Shown piece by piece: positions 24,517 through 32,813 of a stretch of 37,079 nt of DNA. Origin of the DNA: Dyella sp. ASV24 (GTDB taxonomy: Bacteria > Pseudomonadota > Gammaproteobacteria > Xanthomonadales > Rhodanobacteraceae). Below the pieces are notes generated by a model. It had not been told where the DNA came from. It worked only from the letters and a program-made list of their open reading frames with translations, and did not search any database. Every line of letters starts with the position of its first letter. Within the stretch, counting starts at the first letter, position 1. A program made the translations under genes and the position numbers. The stretch lies in contig NZ_JAELTQ010000035.1 in assembly GCF_016428905.1 (NCBI RefSeq), forward strand, positions 1 through 37,079. The letters are read 5' to 3'.

Positions 24517-24704
24517 TCTGACCATTCGCCAGAAGTGAACCAGGAATGCTTGCGATGGCGCGACGATCCCTAACTTCAACGCTTTGCGGAATGACAGCTT
24601 GACGTGACCTGCTGCTCGCAAGATACCGCGCGAGCGTGGGTTCCGGTAACCAGGGGACGAAATGTCCAACGCGCGATTCGACAGACTATGACTGAGGAAA
24701 TGAC

Positions 24705-24809
24705 ATGAGCAAGGGCATGGATTCGAAGAAGAACGAGAAGAAAAAGCCGGCCAAAACGATGAAGGAGAAGAAGGCGGCCAAGGACGAAAAGAAGCGGAAT
24801 GCAAAGTAA
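24705..24809 (+). CDS. Lysine-rich 34-residue protein
   Basis: A 34-residue open frame below usual gene-calling limits: MSKGMDSKKNEKKKPAKTMK and then a similar Lys/Ala/Glu-rich end (EKKAAKDEKKRNAK). GAGGAAA lies 6 nt before ATG 24705, an unusually good ribosome site. From memory, small proteins of the form M-x-K-G-M-D-x-K-K...KPAKT-x-K-E-K-x-A-A-K recur across many Proteobacteria, so I believe this is a real conserved gene; a search would confirm it. About 41% Lys suggests nucleic acid contact. It has no membrane segment. Function is unknown. Confidence 0.75.
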   Translation: MSKGMDSKKNEKKKPAKTMKEKKAAKDEKKRNAK

Positions 24810-25112
24810 GCAAGCCCTTCTGAACTGAAGAGGGTCTTGCAGAAGTAGTCGCTCATTCGAGCGCCGACGGGCGGAGCCAACGTGTGCTTTTGCCCCGTCG
24901 CAGGTGCTTCCGTTCGATGCGAGGTCCAAGGCGAACCGAGCGCGGGAAGATCTTGCGTTGAATGAAATTCCCCGTTTTGTTTGCTTTCTTTCCGACTGCC
25001 TCGGATCGAGGGAACCCTGGGTGAATAAACCTGTCTACTGAGGCTGGTCGCCACGCGCACATGACGCCACGCGCATGTTTCTTGTGGGTCATTGGCTTGA
25101 ATTAGGGGTGTC
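24810..25112. other. Gene-free stretch
   Basis: About 300 nt between the lysine-rich gene and the next gene. A weak imperfect hairpin (CCCTTC with GAAGAGGG, about 24815-24832) follows the small gene and may end its transcript. The remainder probably holds the promoter of the gene at 25113, with nothing recognisable. Confidence 0.35.
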
Positions 25113-26195
25113 ATGGCGCGTTCGGGGCAGGTGCGAGATCGACAGGCGGGGGATAGTGCTCGCGGCCTGGCATTACTCGACAGCGAAACGCGCGCGACGC
25201 TGGGCCGTAGGCGCTGGCGGCGACAGCCGCTAACACGCGCCGCGCTGGCGCTGACACTGACGTTGGTTGTGGTGCTGCACGTGCTGTTCGTGCTGGCGCT
25301 GTGGTACGAAATGAAGCCCAGGCCGCAGCATCCGGCGGTGGTGGATACCGATAACGGTAAGGCGTTGATCGTGCGTTTGATCGCTCATGCCAGCGAACCG
25401 CAAGCCGCGCAGCCACCGGAGCCGCCCCAGCTACAACTACCCCAAAAACCGGTTACGCCGCGGCCCGTGTTGCCCCCTCGCGTTAGCCCCGTGACGCATG
25501 AAGCCACTCGTCGTGACGCCATGGTCGTGCAGGATCATGAAGCGGCACCTGCGCCAGCGGCTTCTGTAACGACGCCGCCCACTCTAAGTTTGTTCTCGAA
25601 AGATGGCTCGATCAGATTGCCATCGACGACCGGGACCGCTCCGGCAACAGCGAGTACGGATACCGGGCAGGCCAAGCCTGCGGACGATCGTCAGATCATG
25701 CAGCACGACAGCAACCGGATGCATTACAAAGCCACCCGGTTCGAGAAGTACTTTCCGCCGCCGAACGAGACGGCGGGCGGTGCGGTGGGGCGCCATATCG
25801 GTGATGTGATCAAGGAAGTTGTGAAAAGCACCTGCGATCCCACCAAGCGCAGTACAGCTACCAACCTGCTGTGCGGCGTACCGCCCGTGCCACCTTCGCC
25901 GATGAACAAGGACGAGCGACTCAACTTGCCGCCGCCTCCCCTGGCACACAATCCAAATCCGACTGAGGCGCCGCCACTTTCGAGCTGTATTGCCGAGTAC
26001 CGGGACGGCAAGCCATTGTCGTACGGCTGCCCGGTGGACACGCCTGACTTGGCCTTCAAGGCGGAAATGCGTGAGTGCATTGATCTCTATAAAGCGGGTA
26101 AGCGCCTCAAGACCTGGTGTCCTTTGGACACGCCCAAGCGCGCGGCTGAGGAGTCATCGACGCCAGCGGATGCTTCGAGCGTTGGGACGCACTGA
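25113..26195 (+). CDS. Single-span proline-rich envelope protein with duplicated Cys motif
   Basis: A 360-residue protein. A basic cytoplasmic N-terminus (to ~42, RRRWRRQPLTR) leads into one hydrophobic helix (~43-65, LALTLTLVVVLHVLFVLALW). A long proline-rich periplasmic linker (~95-130, PPEPPQLQLPQKPVTPRPVL) follows, as in TonB-like energy transducers. The C-terminal part does not look like a TonB fold. It contains two tandem copies of C-I-x2-Y-x2-G-K-x-L-x3-C-P-x-D-T-P (Cys292/306 and Cys322/336), the two Cys in each copy 14 residues apart. These could form disulfides in the periplasm. No family is recognised. It is a single-gene unit, probably envelope-associated. Confidence 0.75.
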   Translation: MARSGQVRDRQAGDSARGLALLDSETRATLGRRRWRRQPLTRAALALTLTLVVVLHVLFVLALWYEMKPRPQHPAVVDTDNGKALIVRLIAHASEPQAAQPPEPPQLQLPQKPVTPRPVLPPRVSPVTHEATRRDAMVVQDHEAAPAPAASVTTPPTLSLFSKDGSIRLPSTTGTAPATASTDTGQAKPADDRQIMQHDSNRMHYKATRFEKYFPPPNETAGGAVGRHIGDVIKEVVKSTCDPTKRSTATNLLCGVPPVPPSPMNKDERLNLPPPPLAHNPNPTEAPPLSSCIAEYRDGKPLSYGCPVDTPDLAFKAEMRECIDLYKAGKRLKTWCPLDTPKRAAEESSTPADASSVGTH

Positions 26196-26302
26196 GCACA
26201 CCGACCACACTTAACACGTTGGCTCCGTGGTGCCTGAATACCCGTGCGGAGGTTATGCCTGGCAGGGACGCACCGCTGCGGCAGGAATGCGCTCGATCAA
26301 CA

Positions 26303-27658
26303 TCAGTCCGTTGCGAGCACTTCTCGTATTTGTCTCGCCCGCCCGGCGGACCATTGTCGCCACCCCTCAGTAGCCAGGTCTTGCCGGGAGGTCTCTTCCC
26401 AAACCTCGGCGGCAATCAGCATGGCGTCGATATCGCTGGTCTTGAACAAAGGCTGCGGCGCCAGCGGTGGCACGACGTTCTGCGCGCCCACGGGCACCCA
26501 TCGCATAGGGGTCATGTCGTAAATCGGAGCTACCTGAAGTGGATGCGGCCAGCTATCGCCAACGATGAAGCTGAGGTTCCCCATGTGCATGTCGGTATTG
26601 AGCAGGAGTTGGCCGATCGTGGCGATGTGGCGCACGTTAACGACGTCCTCAGGGCGTAGTGCACCCCGCCGTTCCAGATGCTCCGCCGCCTGAATCCAGC
26701 CGTTGGGTGGCCCTTGGTAGTGATAGCTGTTGGCCAGTGCGCGCAGCGACACCATGCCCCGGCGACCATGCGCGCCGATGCGATCGAAGCGTGTTGTTTC
26801 CAGCCACATGCGATCGTCATGCACCCAGAACTCAGTGGTAGCCGAGTCCAACCCATGGATGGCCATGATCTGCTGTGCAATGGCTTCGGTGAGCATGATG
26901 TCGCCCCAGCGTCGCGCCGCCGGGTCATCTGTCATGCGCGGGGAGAACTTCACCAGCACTGGGCGCTGTCGATCGCCTTCTGCAACGACGGCGGTGAATT
27001 TGGGCTGCTCACCGTCCGCCGAGGCACCGACCATGACGCCATCAAGCACGAGGTCAGCACGTTTGGCGTACTCCACTCTGCGATCGCCGGTGGCGATAAC
27101 ACCGTTCTCTATGTCGTGGAACGGACCAAGCGACAGGTTGCCCCGCCAATCCCACGGCACTTGCTGTGCAGCGGAGAGAATCTGGTCGTCCGTCCAGGAC
27201 TGAATGTCCAACGACCAGCCGTGCGCGTTGGCGTGTTCGCGCACCCATGCGCGACCGAGGAAACCTGCGGGCCGGAAGGCATCCATGAACCAGGGGAGGC
27301 CTTGGTAAACCGGCAGGGTTTCGCTGAGTTGAGAGAGCTGCGCCCACCGCTGTCTGGAGCCGCTGGCATCCCAAGTCCACTGGCCGGCTTCGAGCGCGAT
27401 GAGGTGTCCAAGGAATACGTCGTCCCCTGTCTCGTTGCGCAGGTAAACCGGCGATGGGGGCGTATCGCCTCGGGTGAGGGCGTATCCACGATTCCGCTTC
27501 GATCCGAGGCGAACAAGGTTCGGGGTGTCGCTCAAGGCACGCTGGAAGCTTCGCTCGCTACCGAACTCGTCTTGAACCTTCTTGTATAGGTCGTGGGAGG
27601 ACATGGCACCCCAGCGAGCCAGGGTAACGGCGATCGGCGATATCCGTGGCTGATTCAC
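26303..27658 (-). CDS. yjjJ: HipA-family serine/threonine kinase-like protein YjjJ
   Basis: A 451-residue HipA-like protein of the YjjJ type. Unlike classical HipA it has an N-terminal winged-helix-like region (LARWGAMSSHDLYKKVQDEF, ~15-60), so DNA binding may be built in. The kinase core has VLVKFSPRM (ATP-binding Lys), the catalytic loop NTDMHMGNLSF (Asp356 and Asn361) and YDMTPM (Asp381). These match N-x-D-x-H-x2-N and the Mg-binding Asp of HipA, so it is probably an active kinase. No hipB-like antitoxin lies next to it. In E. coli, YjjJ is likewise an orphan toxin-like protein, to my recollection. The start is 27658. The upstream spacer (27659-27919) is very AT-rich and probably regulatory. 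Confidence 0.88.
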   Translation of the reverse strand: MNQPRISPIAVTLARWGAMSSHDLYKKVQDEFGSERSFQRALSDTPNLVRLGSKRNRGYALTRGDTPPSPVYLRNETGDDVFLGHLIALEAGQWTWDASGSRQRWAQLSQLSETLPVYQGLPWFMDAFRPAGFLGRAWVREHANAHGWSLDIQSWTDDQILSAAQQVPWDWRGNLSLGPFHDIENGVIATGDRRVEYAKRADLVLDGVMVGASADGEQPKFTAVVAEGDRQRPVLVKFSPRMTDDPAARRWGDIMLTEAIAQQIMAIHGLDSATTEFWVHDDRMWLETTRFDRIGAHGRRGMVSLRALANSYHYQGPPNGWIQAAEHLERRGALRPEDVVNVRHIATIGQLLLNTDMHMGNLSFIVGDSWPHPLQVAPIYDMTPMRWVPVGAQNVVPPLAPQPLFKTSDIDAMLIAAEVWEETSRQDLATEGWRQWSAGRARQIREVLATD

Positions 27659-27919
27659 TGGCGGAATTGACCCCGACTATTCTCTTTTGAAATCGCGAGC
27701 TTACGCGTCACTTGGCGAATATAGCCGGACGCCATGGTAATGTATTCAGCTTTTATTTAAAAAATTAGCGTCTTCATCTGGCGAAATACCAAGCCATAAA
27801 TATTCTTATTTATCATGCGATTACTAATTATTTGGCGGATATGATGAAATTTCTGACGAAAATATTCATCATTGGTTTATAAAACGTGCACTGTTAGGGG
27901 CGCGGGGCGGTCGTTATCG
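27659..27919 (-). promoter_or_regulatory. AT-rich leader of yjjJ with repeated GGCGAA-type motif
   Basis: 261 nt without a gene. A spot count of 27781-27840 gives 19 of 60 G+C, in a genome near 60% or more. Four related direct words occur: CTTGGCGAATAT (27711), TCTGGCGAAATA (27777), TTTGGCGGATAT (27831) and TCTGACGAAAAT (27852). It must hold the yjjJ promoter (minus strand) and the comF transcript end. Regulator binding at the words is a guess. Confidence 0.5.
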
Positions 27920-28642
27920 CTACACCTTGAACGCTGGCGCCCGCGCCAATGCCCAGACATCCACCCGCTGGACACCCGCACGTTTCAGGATGCGTGAGCA
28001 TTCCATGAGTGTCGCACCGGTTGTCATGACGTCGTCGAGCAGGGCGACGTGCGCCGGCCATGCGATGCGCTCCCGCGTCACGAAAGCCCCACGCACATTG
28101 CGCCGGCGCGCCACGGCGCCCAGCTCGGTTTGCGCCACCGTGGGGTGCTGACGAAGCAGGACGTCGAAACGAAGGGTCAAACCGAAGTGCTTCGCCAGCG
28201 GTCGAGCCAGTTCCCGGGCCTGGTTGTAACCCCGTTCGCGCAGGCGCCCGACATGCAAAGGCACGGGCACGACCCACGCAGGAAGTCCGGCTGGCGGTGG
28301 CTCGCGCAGCCATAGCGATGAGAGCACCCGACCGCACGCCAGATTCGCACTGAACTTGAAGCGCGATTCCAGCCGGTCCAATGGCCACGCATAGCGGAAC
28401 GGCACCCACGCTGCGTCCCAAGGAGGTGGGCGACGCTGACACTGGCCGCAGAGCGCGGCGGACTCGGGCAAAGGCAAGGCACAACGCGCGCAGCAGGTGC
28501 GATTTCGCGGGAGTTCGCGGGCACAGTCGCGGCAGAGATCCAGGTCATCGTCGCCGGCAGCGCCACAGAGCAGGCACCGACACGGCAACACGAAACGTCG
28601 CAGTGAGGCGGCCACGGGCCGCGTGAGGGAAAGCGCGTCCAT
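27920..28642 (-). CDS. comF: ComF family protein (phosphoribosyltransferase-like)
   Basis: A 240-residue ComF/GntX-type protein. The N-terminal half is a zinc-ribbon-like region with many cysteines (C21, C23, C26, C37, C40, C50, C51, C54, C65, C68). The C-terminal part is a type I phosphoribosyltransferase fold with VALLDDVMTTGAT (199-211) as its PRPP-binding loop and GYNQARELA upstream. It is linked to DNA uptake in naturally competent bacteria; its enzymatic activity is unclear. The start follows the stop of the small membrane gene upstream by 10 nt, so they share a transcript. It lies divergent from bioB, an arrangement also found in other Xanthomonadales to my recollection. Confidence 0.9.
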   Translation of the reverse strand: MDALSLTRPVAASLRRFVLPCRCLLCGAAGDDDLDLCRDCARELPRNRTCCARCALPLPESAALCGQCQRRPPPWDAAWVPFRYAWPLDRLESRFKFSANLACGRVLSSLWLREPPPAGLPAWVVPVPLHVGRLRERGYNQARELARPLAKHFGLTLRFDVLLRQHPTVAQTELGAVARRRNVRGAFVTRERIAWPAHVALLDDVMTTGATLMECSRILKRAGVQRVDVWALARAPAFKV

Positions 28643-28652
28643 GCGCAGGTTG

Positions 28653-28859
28653 TCAGGCCTTGGGCTTGAACATGGCCGCGTCGAGGATCGACCACAGGTG
28701 GATGATCCAACCCAGCCAGACGATCCACAGGATGGCGGCCAGCACGAACATCACCAGCGCGATCCAGAAACGCCCCTGCACCAACTGGCCCAGGCCGGGA
28801 ATGAAGAAACTGCAGATGGCCGCAAGCACGTTGCCCGCGCTGCCTTGTCCCTCACTCAT
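28653..28859 (-). CDS. Small TM2-like membrane protein
   Basis: A 68-residue membrane protein resembling the TM2/DUF5683-like small proteins. GNVLAAICSFFIPGLGQLVQ, where the IPGLGQ turn is typical, is followed by two close helices (FWIALVMFVLAAILWIVWL and GWIIHLWSILDAAMF). The hydrophobic GxGQ hairpin with ILDAA at the end is the usual ending. ATG 28859 sits close to the bioB control region. It precedes comF by 10 nt. Function is unknown; TM2 proteins often localise at the inner membrane. Confidence 0.75.
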   Translation of the reverse strand: MSEGQGSAGNVLAAICSFFIPGLGQLVQGRFWIALVMFVLAAILWIVWLGWIIHLWSILDAAMFKPKA

Positions 28860-28917
28860 GCCATCAACTCCCGCTTAGTGAATACCCCGATGGTAGCGGC
28901 AGCCATACGCTCGCGCA

Positions 28918-28951
28918 TCGTCAACCAAGAGTAATCATTGAAAGTTGACAA
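28918..28951 (+). promoter_or_regulatory. BirA-type biotin operator upstream of bioB
   Basis: TCGTCAACC (28918-28926) and AGTTGACAA (28943-28951) form the two inverted halves with a 16-nt spacer. Both halves match the BirA box (TTGTMAACC and GGTTKACAA) at 8 of 9 positions, and the spacer equals that of E. coli bioO as I recall it. It lies 52-86 nt before bioB, so biotin-bound BirA should repress the operon. The left half also lies near the start of the divergent comF unit. Confidence 0.72.
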
Positions 28952-29003
28952 GAAGGTCTGCACTGGCAAACTGTCGCGCATCCCCAACCCCAGAGCTGTC
29001 GCC

Positions 29004-30008
29004 ATGGCCTCATCCATCCGTCACGACTGGACGCGCGACGAAGTCGCCGCGCTGTTCGCACTGCCGTTCAACGAGCTGCTGCACCGCGCGCACTCCGTTC
29101 ACCGCGAACACCACGACCCGAATGCGGTGCAGGTGTCCACCCTGCTCTCCATCAAGACCGGCGGCTGCCCGGAAGACTGCGCTTATTGCCCGCAGGCCGC
29201 GCGCTACGACACCGGCGTGCAGGCGCAAAAGTTGATGAGTGTGGACGCCGTGTTGGCGCGCGCGCAGGCCGCGAAAGACGCTGGCGCCAGCCGTTTCTGC
29301 ATGGGTGCCGCCTGGCGCAGCCCGAAAGACCGCGACGTGGAGAAGGTGGCCGAGATCGTGCGCGCCGTGAAGGGCCTTGGCCTGGAAACCTGCGCCACGC
29401 TGGGCATGCTCAACGGCCCGCAGGCCGCCACCCTCAAGCAGGCCGGCCTGGATTACTACAACCACAACCTGGATACCGCGCCGGAGTTCTACGGCGAGAT
29501 CATCCACACTCGCCAGTACCAGGATCGCCTGGACACGCTGGAACACGTGCGCGAAGCGGGCTTGAAAACCTGCTGCGGCGGCATTGTGGGCATGGGCGAA
29601 ACGCGCGACCAGCGCGCGGGCCTGCTGCAGACCCTGGCCAACCTGCCGGAGCATCCCGAGTCGGTGCCGATCAACCAGCTGGTGCAGGTGGAAGGCACGC
29701 CGCTCAACGGCACGGACGCGATCGACCCGTTCGACTTCGTACGCACCATTGCGGTGGCGCGCATCCTGATGCCGGCCTCGATGGTGCGGTTGTCCGCCGG
29801 CCGCCAGCAGATGGACGACGCGGTGCAAGCACTGTGCTTCTTTGCAGGCGCCAACTCCATCTTCTATGGCGAGAAGTTGCTCACGACGGGCAACCCGGAC
29901 GTGGAACACGATCGCCAGCTGTTCAAGCGATTGAATCTGCACGCGCTGGAAGTGGTGGAAACATCCGGAACGGTGCACGCGGATATCGTGGAGCATTGCG
30001 CGGCCTGA
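29004..30008 (+). CDS. bioB: Biotin synthase
   Basis: A 334-residue radical-SAM enzyme that inserts sulfur into dethiobiotin in the last step of biotin synthesis. The 4Fe-4S motif CPEDCAYC (Cys55, Cys59, Cys62) is intact. Also present are [47 protein letters not shown] and a 2Fe-2S-linked region with [20 protein letters not shown] near the end. Length matches typical BioB (about 330-350). The start used is ATG 29004 (MASSIRHDW); an in-frame TTG at 28938 would overlap the BirA-like operator and is unlikely. It leads the bioB-bioF-trhO-bioH-bioC operon. Identification is certain. Confidence 0.98.
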   Translation: MASSIRHDWTRDEVAALFALPFNELLHRAHSVHREHHDPNAVQVSTLLSIKTGGCPEDCAYCPQAARYDTGVQAQKLMSVDAVLARAQAAKDAGASRFCMGAAWRSPKDRDVEKVAEIVRAVKGLGLETCATLGMLNGPQAATLKQAGLDYYNHNLDTAPEFYGEIIHTRQYQDRLDTLEHVREAGLKTCCGGIVGMGETRDQRAGLLQTLANLPEHPESVPINQLVQVEGTPLNGTDAIDPFDFVRTIAVARILMPASMVRLSAGRQQMDDAVQALCFFAGANSIFYGEKLLTTGNPDVEHDRQLFKRLNLHALEVVETSGTVHADIVEHCAA

Positions 30009-30030
30009 GTGCCGCGCGTTTCGTGGCGAT

Positions 30031-30050
30031 AGGAGCGCTTGCGCGCTCCT
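30031..30050 (+). repeat. Intercistronic hairpin between bioB and bioF
   Basis: Perfect stem AGGAGCGC (30031-30038) and GCGCTCCT (30043-30050) around TTGC. The sequence resembles the TAGGAGCGC palindromes dispersed in Xanthomonad and Pseudomonas genomes, from memory. It may trim or stabilise the bioB mRNA within the 62-nt spacer. There is no T-tract, so it is not a terminator. Confidence 0.65.
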
Positions 30051-30070
30051 GCACGCTGACGACGCCCATC

Positions 30071-31249
30071 ATGCGTACTGACCTGCTCGCTCGCCTCGCC
30101 ACCCATACGCAACAGCGCGACCAGGCTGGCCTGCGCCGTCGTCTGCACACGGTAACGCGCGCGGACGGCATGTGGGTGGAGCGTGATGGCCGTCGCCTGC
30201 TTTCCTTTTGCAGCAACGACTATCTAGGCCTTGCGCAGCATCCGGTCTTGGTCGATGCACTCAAACGAGCGGCCGACACCGATGGTGTCGGCAGCGGCTC
30301 GGCGCATCTGATCTGCGGCCATCGTTCGGCGCATGCCGCGCTGGAAGAGGCGCTTGCCGAATGGACGGGGCGCGAGCGCGCCCTGCTCTTCTCCACTGGC
30401 TACATGGCGAATCTCGGTGTGATGCAGGCGCTGCTGCAGCGCGATGATGTATGCGTGCAGGACAAGCTCAACCACGCCTGCCTGCTTGATGGCGCGCAAT
30501 TGGCAGGCGCAGAACTAAAACGCTATCCGCACGGCGATATCGAAGCCGCATCACGCCAGTTGACCGCACGCCCTGATGCAGGCGCGCTGCTGGCCACCGA
30601 TGGCGTATTCAGCATGGATGGCGATATCGCGCCGCTACGCGAACTGGCGGTGCTTTGCCACCACGAGAACGCGACCTTGATGGTCGACGATGCGCACGGC
30701 CTGGGTGTACTTGGTGCACGTGGCGAAGGCAGCGTTACCGACGCCGGGCTGTCAGCGCGTGACGTACCCGTGCTGATGGCCACGCTGGGCAAGGCACTGG
30801 GATGCAGCGGTGCCTTTGTGGCCGGTTCGGCTGAGCTGATCGATGGGCTGGTGCAGTCGGCACGCACGTATATCTATACAACCGCCATGCCACCCGCACT
30901 CGCCACCGCAACGTTGGCCGCCGTACGGCTGGCGCAGTCCGAAGGCTGGCGGCGCGAGAAGCTCGGCACGCTGATAGCCCGCTTCCGCGCGGGCGCATCC
31001 CAGCTTGGCCTGCCGCTGATGCCCTCTCCCACCGCCATCCAGCCGCTGTTGCTAGGCGACACGGCAGCGGCTCTGACGGCGTCCGAAGCCCTTGAGCGGG
31101 AGGGTTTTCTGGTCACGGCGATCCGGCCGCCGACAGTGCCGCAGGGCAAGGCCAGGCTCCGTATCACGCTGTCTGCCAGCCATGAGGAAGGCGACGTTGA
31201 CCGGCTGCTGGACGCCTTGTCCCGGCTCCCAACGGCTCGCCCCGTATAA
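30071..31249 (+). CDS. bioF: 8-amino-7-oxononanoate synthase
   Basis: A 392-residue PLP enzyme that condenses pimeloyl-ACP (or -CoA) with alanine, the first step of ring assembly. The alpha-oxoamine synthase features are [45 protein letters not shown] (PLP-interacting Asp) and [12 protein letters not shown] with the Schiff-base Lys241. Length matches the family (about 385-400). It starts at ATG 30071, 62 nt after bioB; the in-frame extension upstream is antisense-like reading of bioB. It is second in the operon. A spot count of 30301-30360 gives 41 of 60 G+C. Confidence 0.97.
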   Translation: MRTDLLARLATHTQQRDQAGLRRRLHTVTRADGMWVERDGRRLLSFCSNDYLGLAQHPVLVDALKRAADTDGVGSGSAHLICGHRSAHAALEEALAEWTGRERALLFSTGYMANLGVMQALLQRDDVCVQDKLNHACLLDGAQLAGAELKRYPHGDIEAASRQLTARPDAGALLATDGVFSMDGDIAPLRELAVLCHHENATLMVDDAHGLGVLGARGEGSVTDAGLSARDVPVLMATLGKALGCSGAFVAGSAELIDGLVQSARTYIYTTAMPPALATATLAAVRLAQSEGWRREKLGTLIARFRAGASQLGLPLMPSPTAIQPLLLGDTAAALTASEALEREGFLVTAIRPPTVPQGKARLRITLSASHEEGDVDRLLDALSRLPTARPV

Positions 31250-31278
31250 TGGCGGCCTTGCCGTACCCATCCCCGCTC

Positions 31279-32046
31279 ATGTCCATCATCAATCTTTCCG
31301 CCTACCGTTTCGTCAGCCTGGACGATCTGCCGACGCTGCGCGAACGCATCCTGGAGCGCTGCGAGGCGCTGGCGCTCAAGGGCACGATCCTGCTTGCGCC
31401 GGAAGGCATCAACCTGTTTCTCGCGGGCACGCGTGAACCTATCGATGCGTTCATGGACTGGTTGCGCACCGATGCGCGCTTTGCCGACCTGACGCCGAAA
31501 GAGTCGATCTCTGATGCCGTACCGTTTGGCCGCATGCGCGTGCGCCTGAAGAAAGAGATCATCACCATGCGCATGCCGACCATCCGCCCTGAAGGCGGAC
31601 GCGCACCTTCCGTTGCGCCGGTGACCCTGCAGCGCTGGCTGGCACAGGGGCACGATGATGACGGTCGCGAAGTCGTTCTGCTGGATACACGCAACGACTA
31701 TGAAACCGATGTGGGCCTGTTCGAGAACGCGGTGGACTACCGCATCGCCAGCTTTACCGAATTCCCCGCCGCCATCGCCGCCGACCGCACGCGCTACGAC
31801 AACAAGACGGTGGTGTCGTACTGCACGGGTGGCATTCGTTGCGAGAAAGCCGCGCTGCACATGCAGGACATCGGCATCGACCACGTGTATCAGTTGGAAG
31901 GCGGCATCCTGAAGTACTTCGAGGAAACCGACGGCACGCACTGGAATGGCGGTTGCTTCGTGTTTGATGAGCGCGGGGCGGTGGATAAAGATCTGGCGCC
32001 GTCACTTCTCCCTCTGCCCTCGGATGAGGGAGTAAATCAGGCATGA
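31279..32046 (+). CDS. trhO: Rhodanese-type tRNA uridine(34) hydroxylase (TrhO-like)
   Basis: A 255-residue rhodanese-fold protein of the YceA/TrhO type. TrhO makes 5-hydroxyuridine at position 34 of certain tRNAs, using oxygen. The N-terminal half ([20 protein letters not shown], then [20 protein letters not shown]) is the family acylphosphatase-like part. The rhodanese domain contains LLDTRNDYE and the active loop [12 protein letters not shown] (Cys182, with Cys188). It is shorter than E. coli TrhO (about 350), lacking a C-terminal extension. ATG 31279 is 29 nt after bioF and its stop overlaps bioH by 4 nt (ATGA), so it is inserted in the biotin operon. The TrhO role is inferred from similarity; a plain sulfurtransferase is the alternative. 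Confidence 0.87.
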   Translation: MSIINLSAYRFVSLDDLPTLRERILERCEALALKGTILLAPEGINLFLAGTREPIDAFMDWLRTDARFADLTPKESISDAVPFGRMRVRLKKEIITMRMPTIRPEGGRAPSVAPVTLQRWLAQGHDDDGREVVLLDTRNDYETDVGLFENAVDYRIASFTEFPAAIAADRTRYDNKTVVSYCTGGIRCEKAALHMQDIGIDHVYQLEGGILKYFEETDGTHWNGGCFVFDERGAVDKDLAPSLLPLPSDEGVNQA

Positions 32047-32813
32047 ACCTCCATATCGAAACGCACGGCCACGGTGAGATTCCCGTGGTGATCCTCCATG
32101 GCTGGGCCATGCATGGCGGCATGATGGAGCCGCTATGCGAGGTGCTGGCCGATCGTTGCACCATGCACGTGGTTGATCTGCCGGGCCATGGCTATTCGCG
32201 CGACAGCACGTTGCCGCTGGAGCCGTCCGCTTGCGTGCAGGCCATTGCCGAGCGAACGCCGCCGGCGATCTGGATCGGCTGGTCGCTGGGCGGACTGATT
32301 GCGATGACGGCGGCCATCGAACACCCGCAGCATGCACGCGCACTCGGTGTCATCGACGGCACGCCGAAGTTCTCGCGCGGCGAGGATTGGCCTCACGGCA
32401 GCGATCCCAAGCTGGTGCGCCAGCTCGCCACCGACCTGGAAACCGATTATCACGGGACGCTGGAACGCTTCATCGCACTGGAAGCGATGGGTAGCCGCGA
32501 CCCGATGGCGGAAGTGCGCCACCTGCGCGCGCTGATTTTCCAGCGCGGCGAGCCCAACTTGCGCGTGCTGCAGGAAGGTATCCGCATTCTCGAAACCGTC
32601 GATCGCCGCGCCGACCTCGCTGCGCTCTCTGTGCCGAGCGCGTGGATCGTGGGCCATCGCGACCGCATTGTGCCGCCCGCCGCCATGGCGTGGTCGGCCG
32701 AGCAAGCGCGCGGTAGTTACACAGAAATCGCGCATGCCGGCCACGCACCGTTCTTCGGCTATGCGGGTGATGTCGCGAACGCACTGATGCCGTTGCTGGA
32801 TAGCTTTCAATGA
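32043..32813 (+). CDS. bioH: Pimeloyl-ACP methyl ester carboxylesterase
   Basis: A 256-residue alpha/beta hydrolase that removes the methyl mask from pimeloyl-ACP methyl ester, making the BioF substrate. The BioH pattern is complete: [12 protein letters not shown] (15-26), the nucleophile elbow WIGWSLGG with Ser81, Asp207 in VGHRDRIVP, and His234 in HAGHAPFFG. Length fits the family (about 255). The start overlaps the previous stop (ATGA) and the stop overlaps bioC (ATGA), so the three are tightly coupled. BioH is the demethylation gatekeeper that stops further fatty-acid elongation. No signal peptide; cytoplasmic. Confidence 0.95.
   Translation: MNLHIETHGHGEIPVVILHGWAMHGGMMEPLCEVLADRCTMHVVDLPGHGYSRDSTLPLEPSACVQAIAERTPPAIWIGWSLGGLIAMTAAIEHPQHARALGVIDGTPKFSRGEDWPHGSDPKLVRQLATDLETDYHGTLERFIALEAMGSRDPMAEVRHLRALIFQRGEPNLRVLQEGIRILETVDRRADLAALSVPSAWIVGHRDRIVPPAAMAWSAEQARGSYTEIAHAGHAPFFGYAGDVANALMPLLDSFQ

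Noticed and set aside
29186-30070. N-terminal extension of bioF overlapping bioB
   Set aside because: Same-strand alternate reading of bioB coding sequence; BioF family homology starts at ATG 30071.
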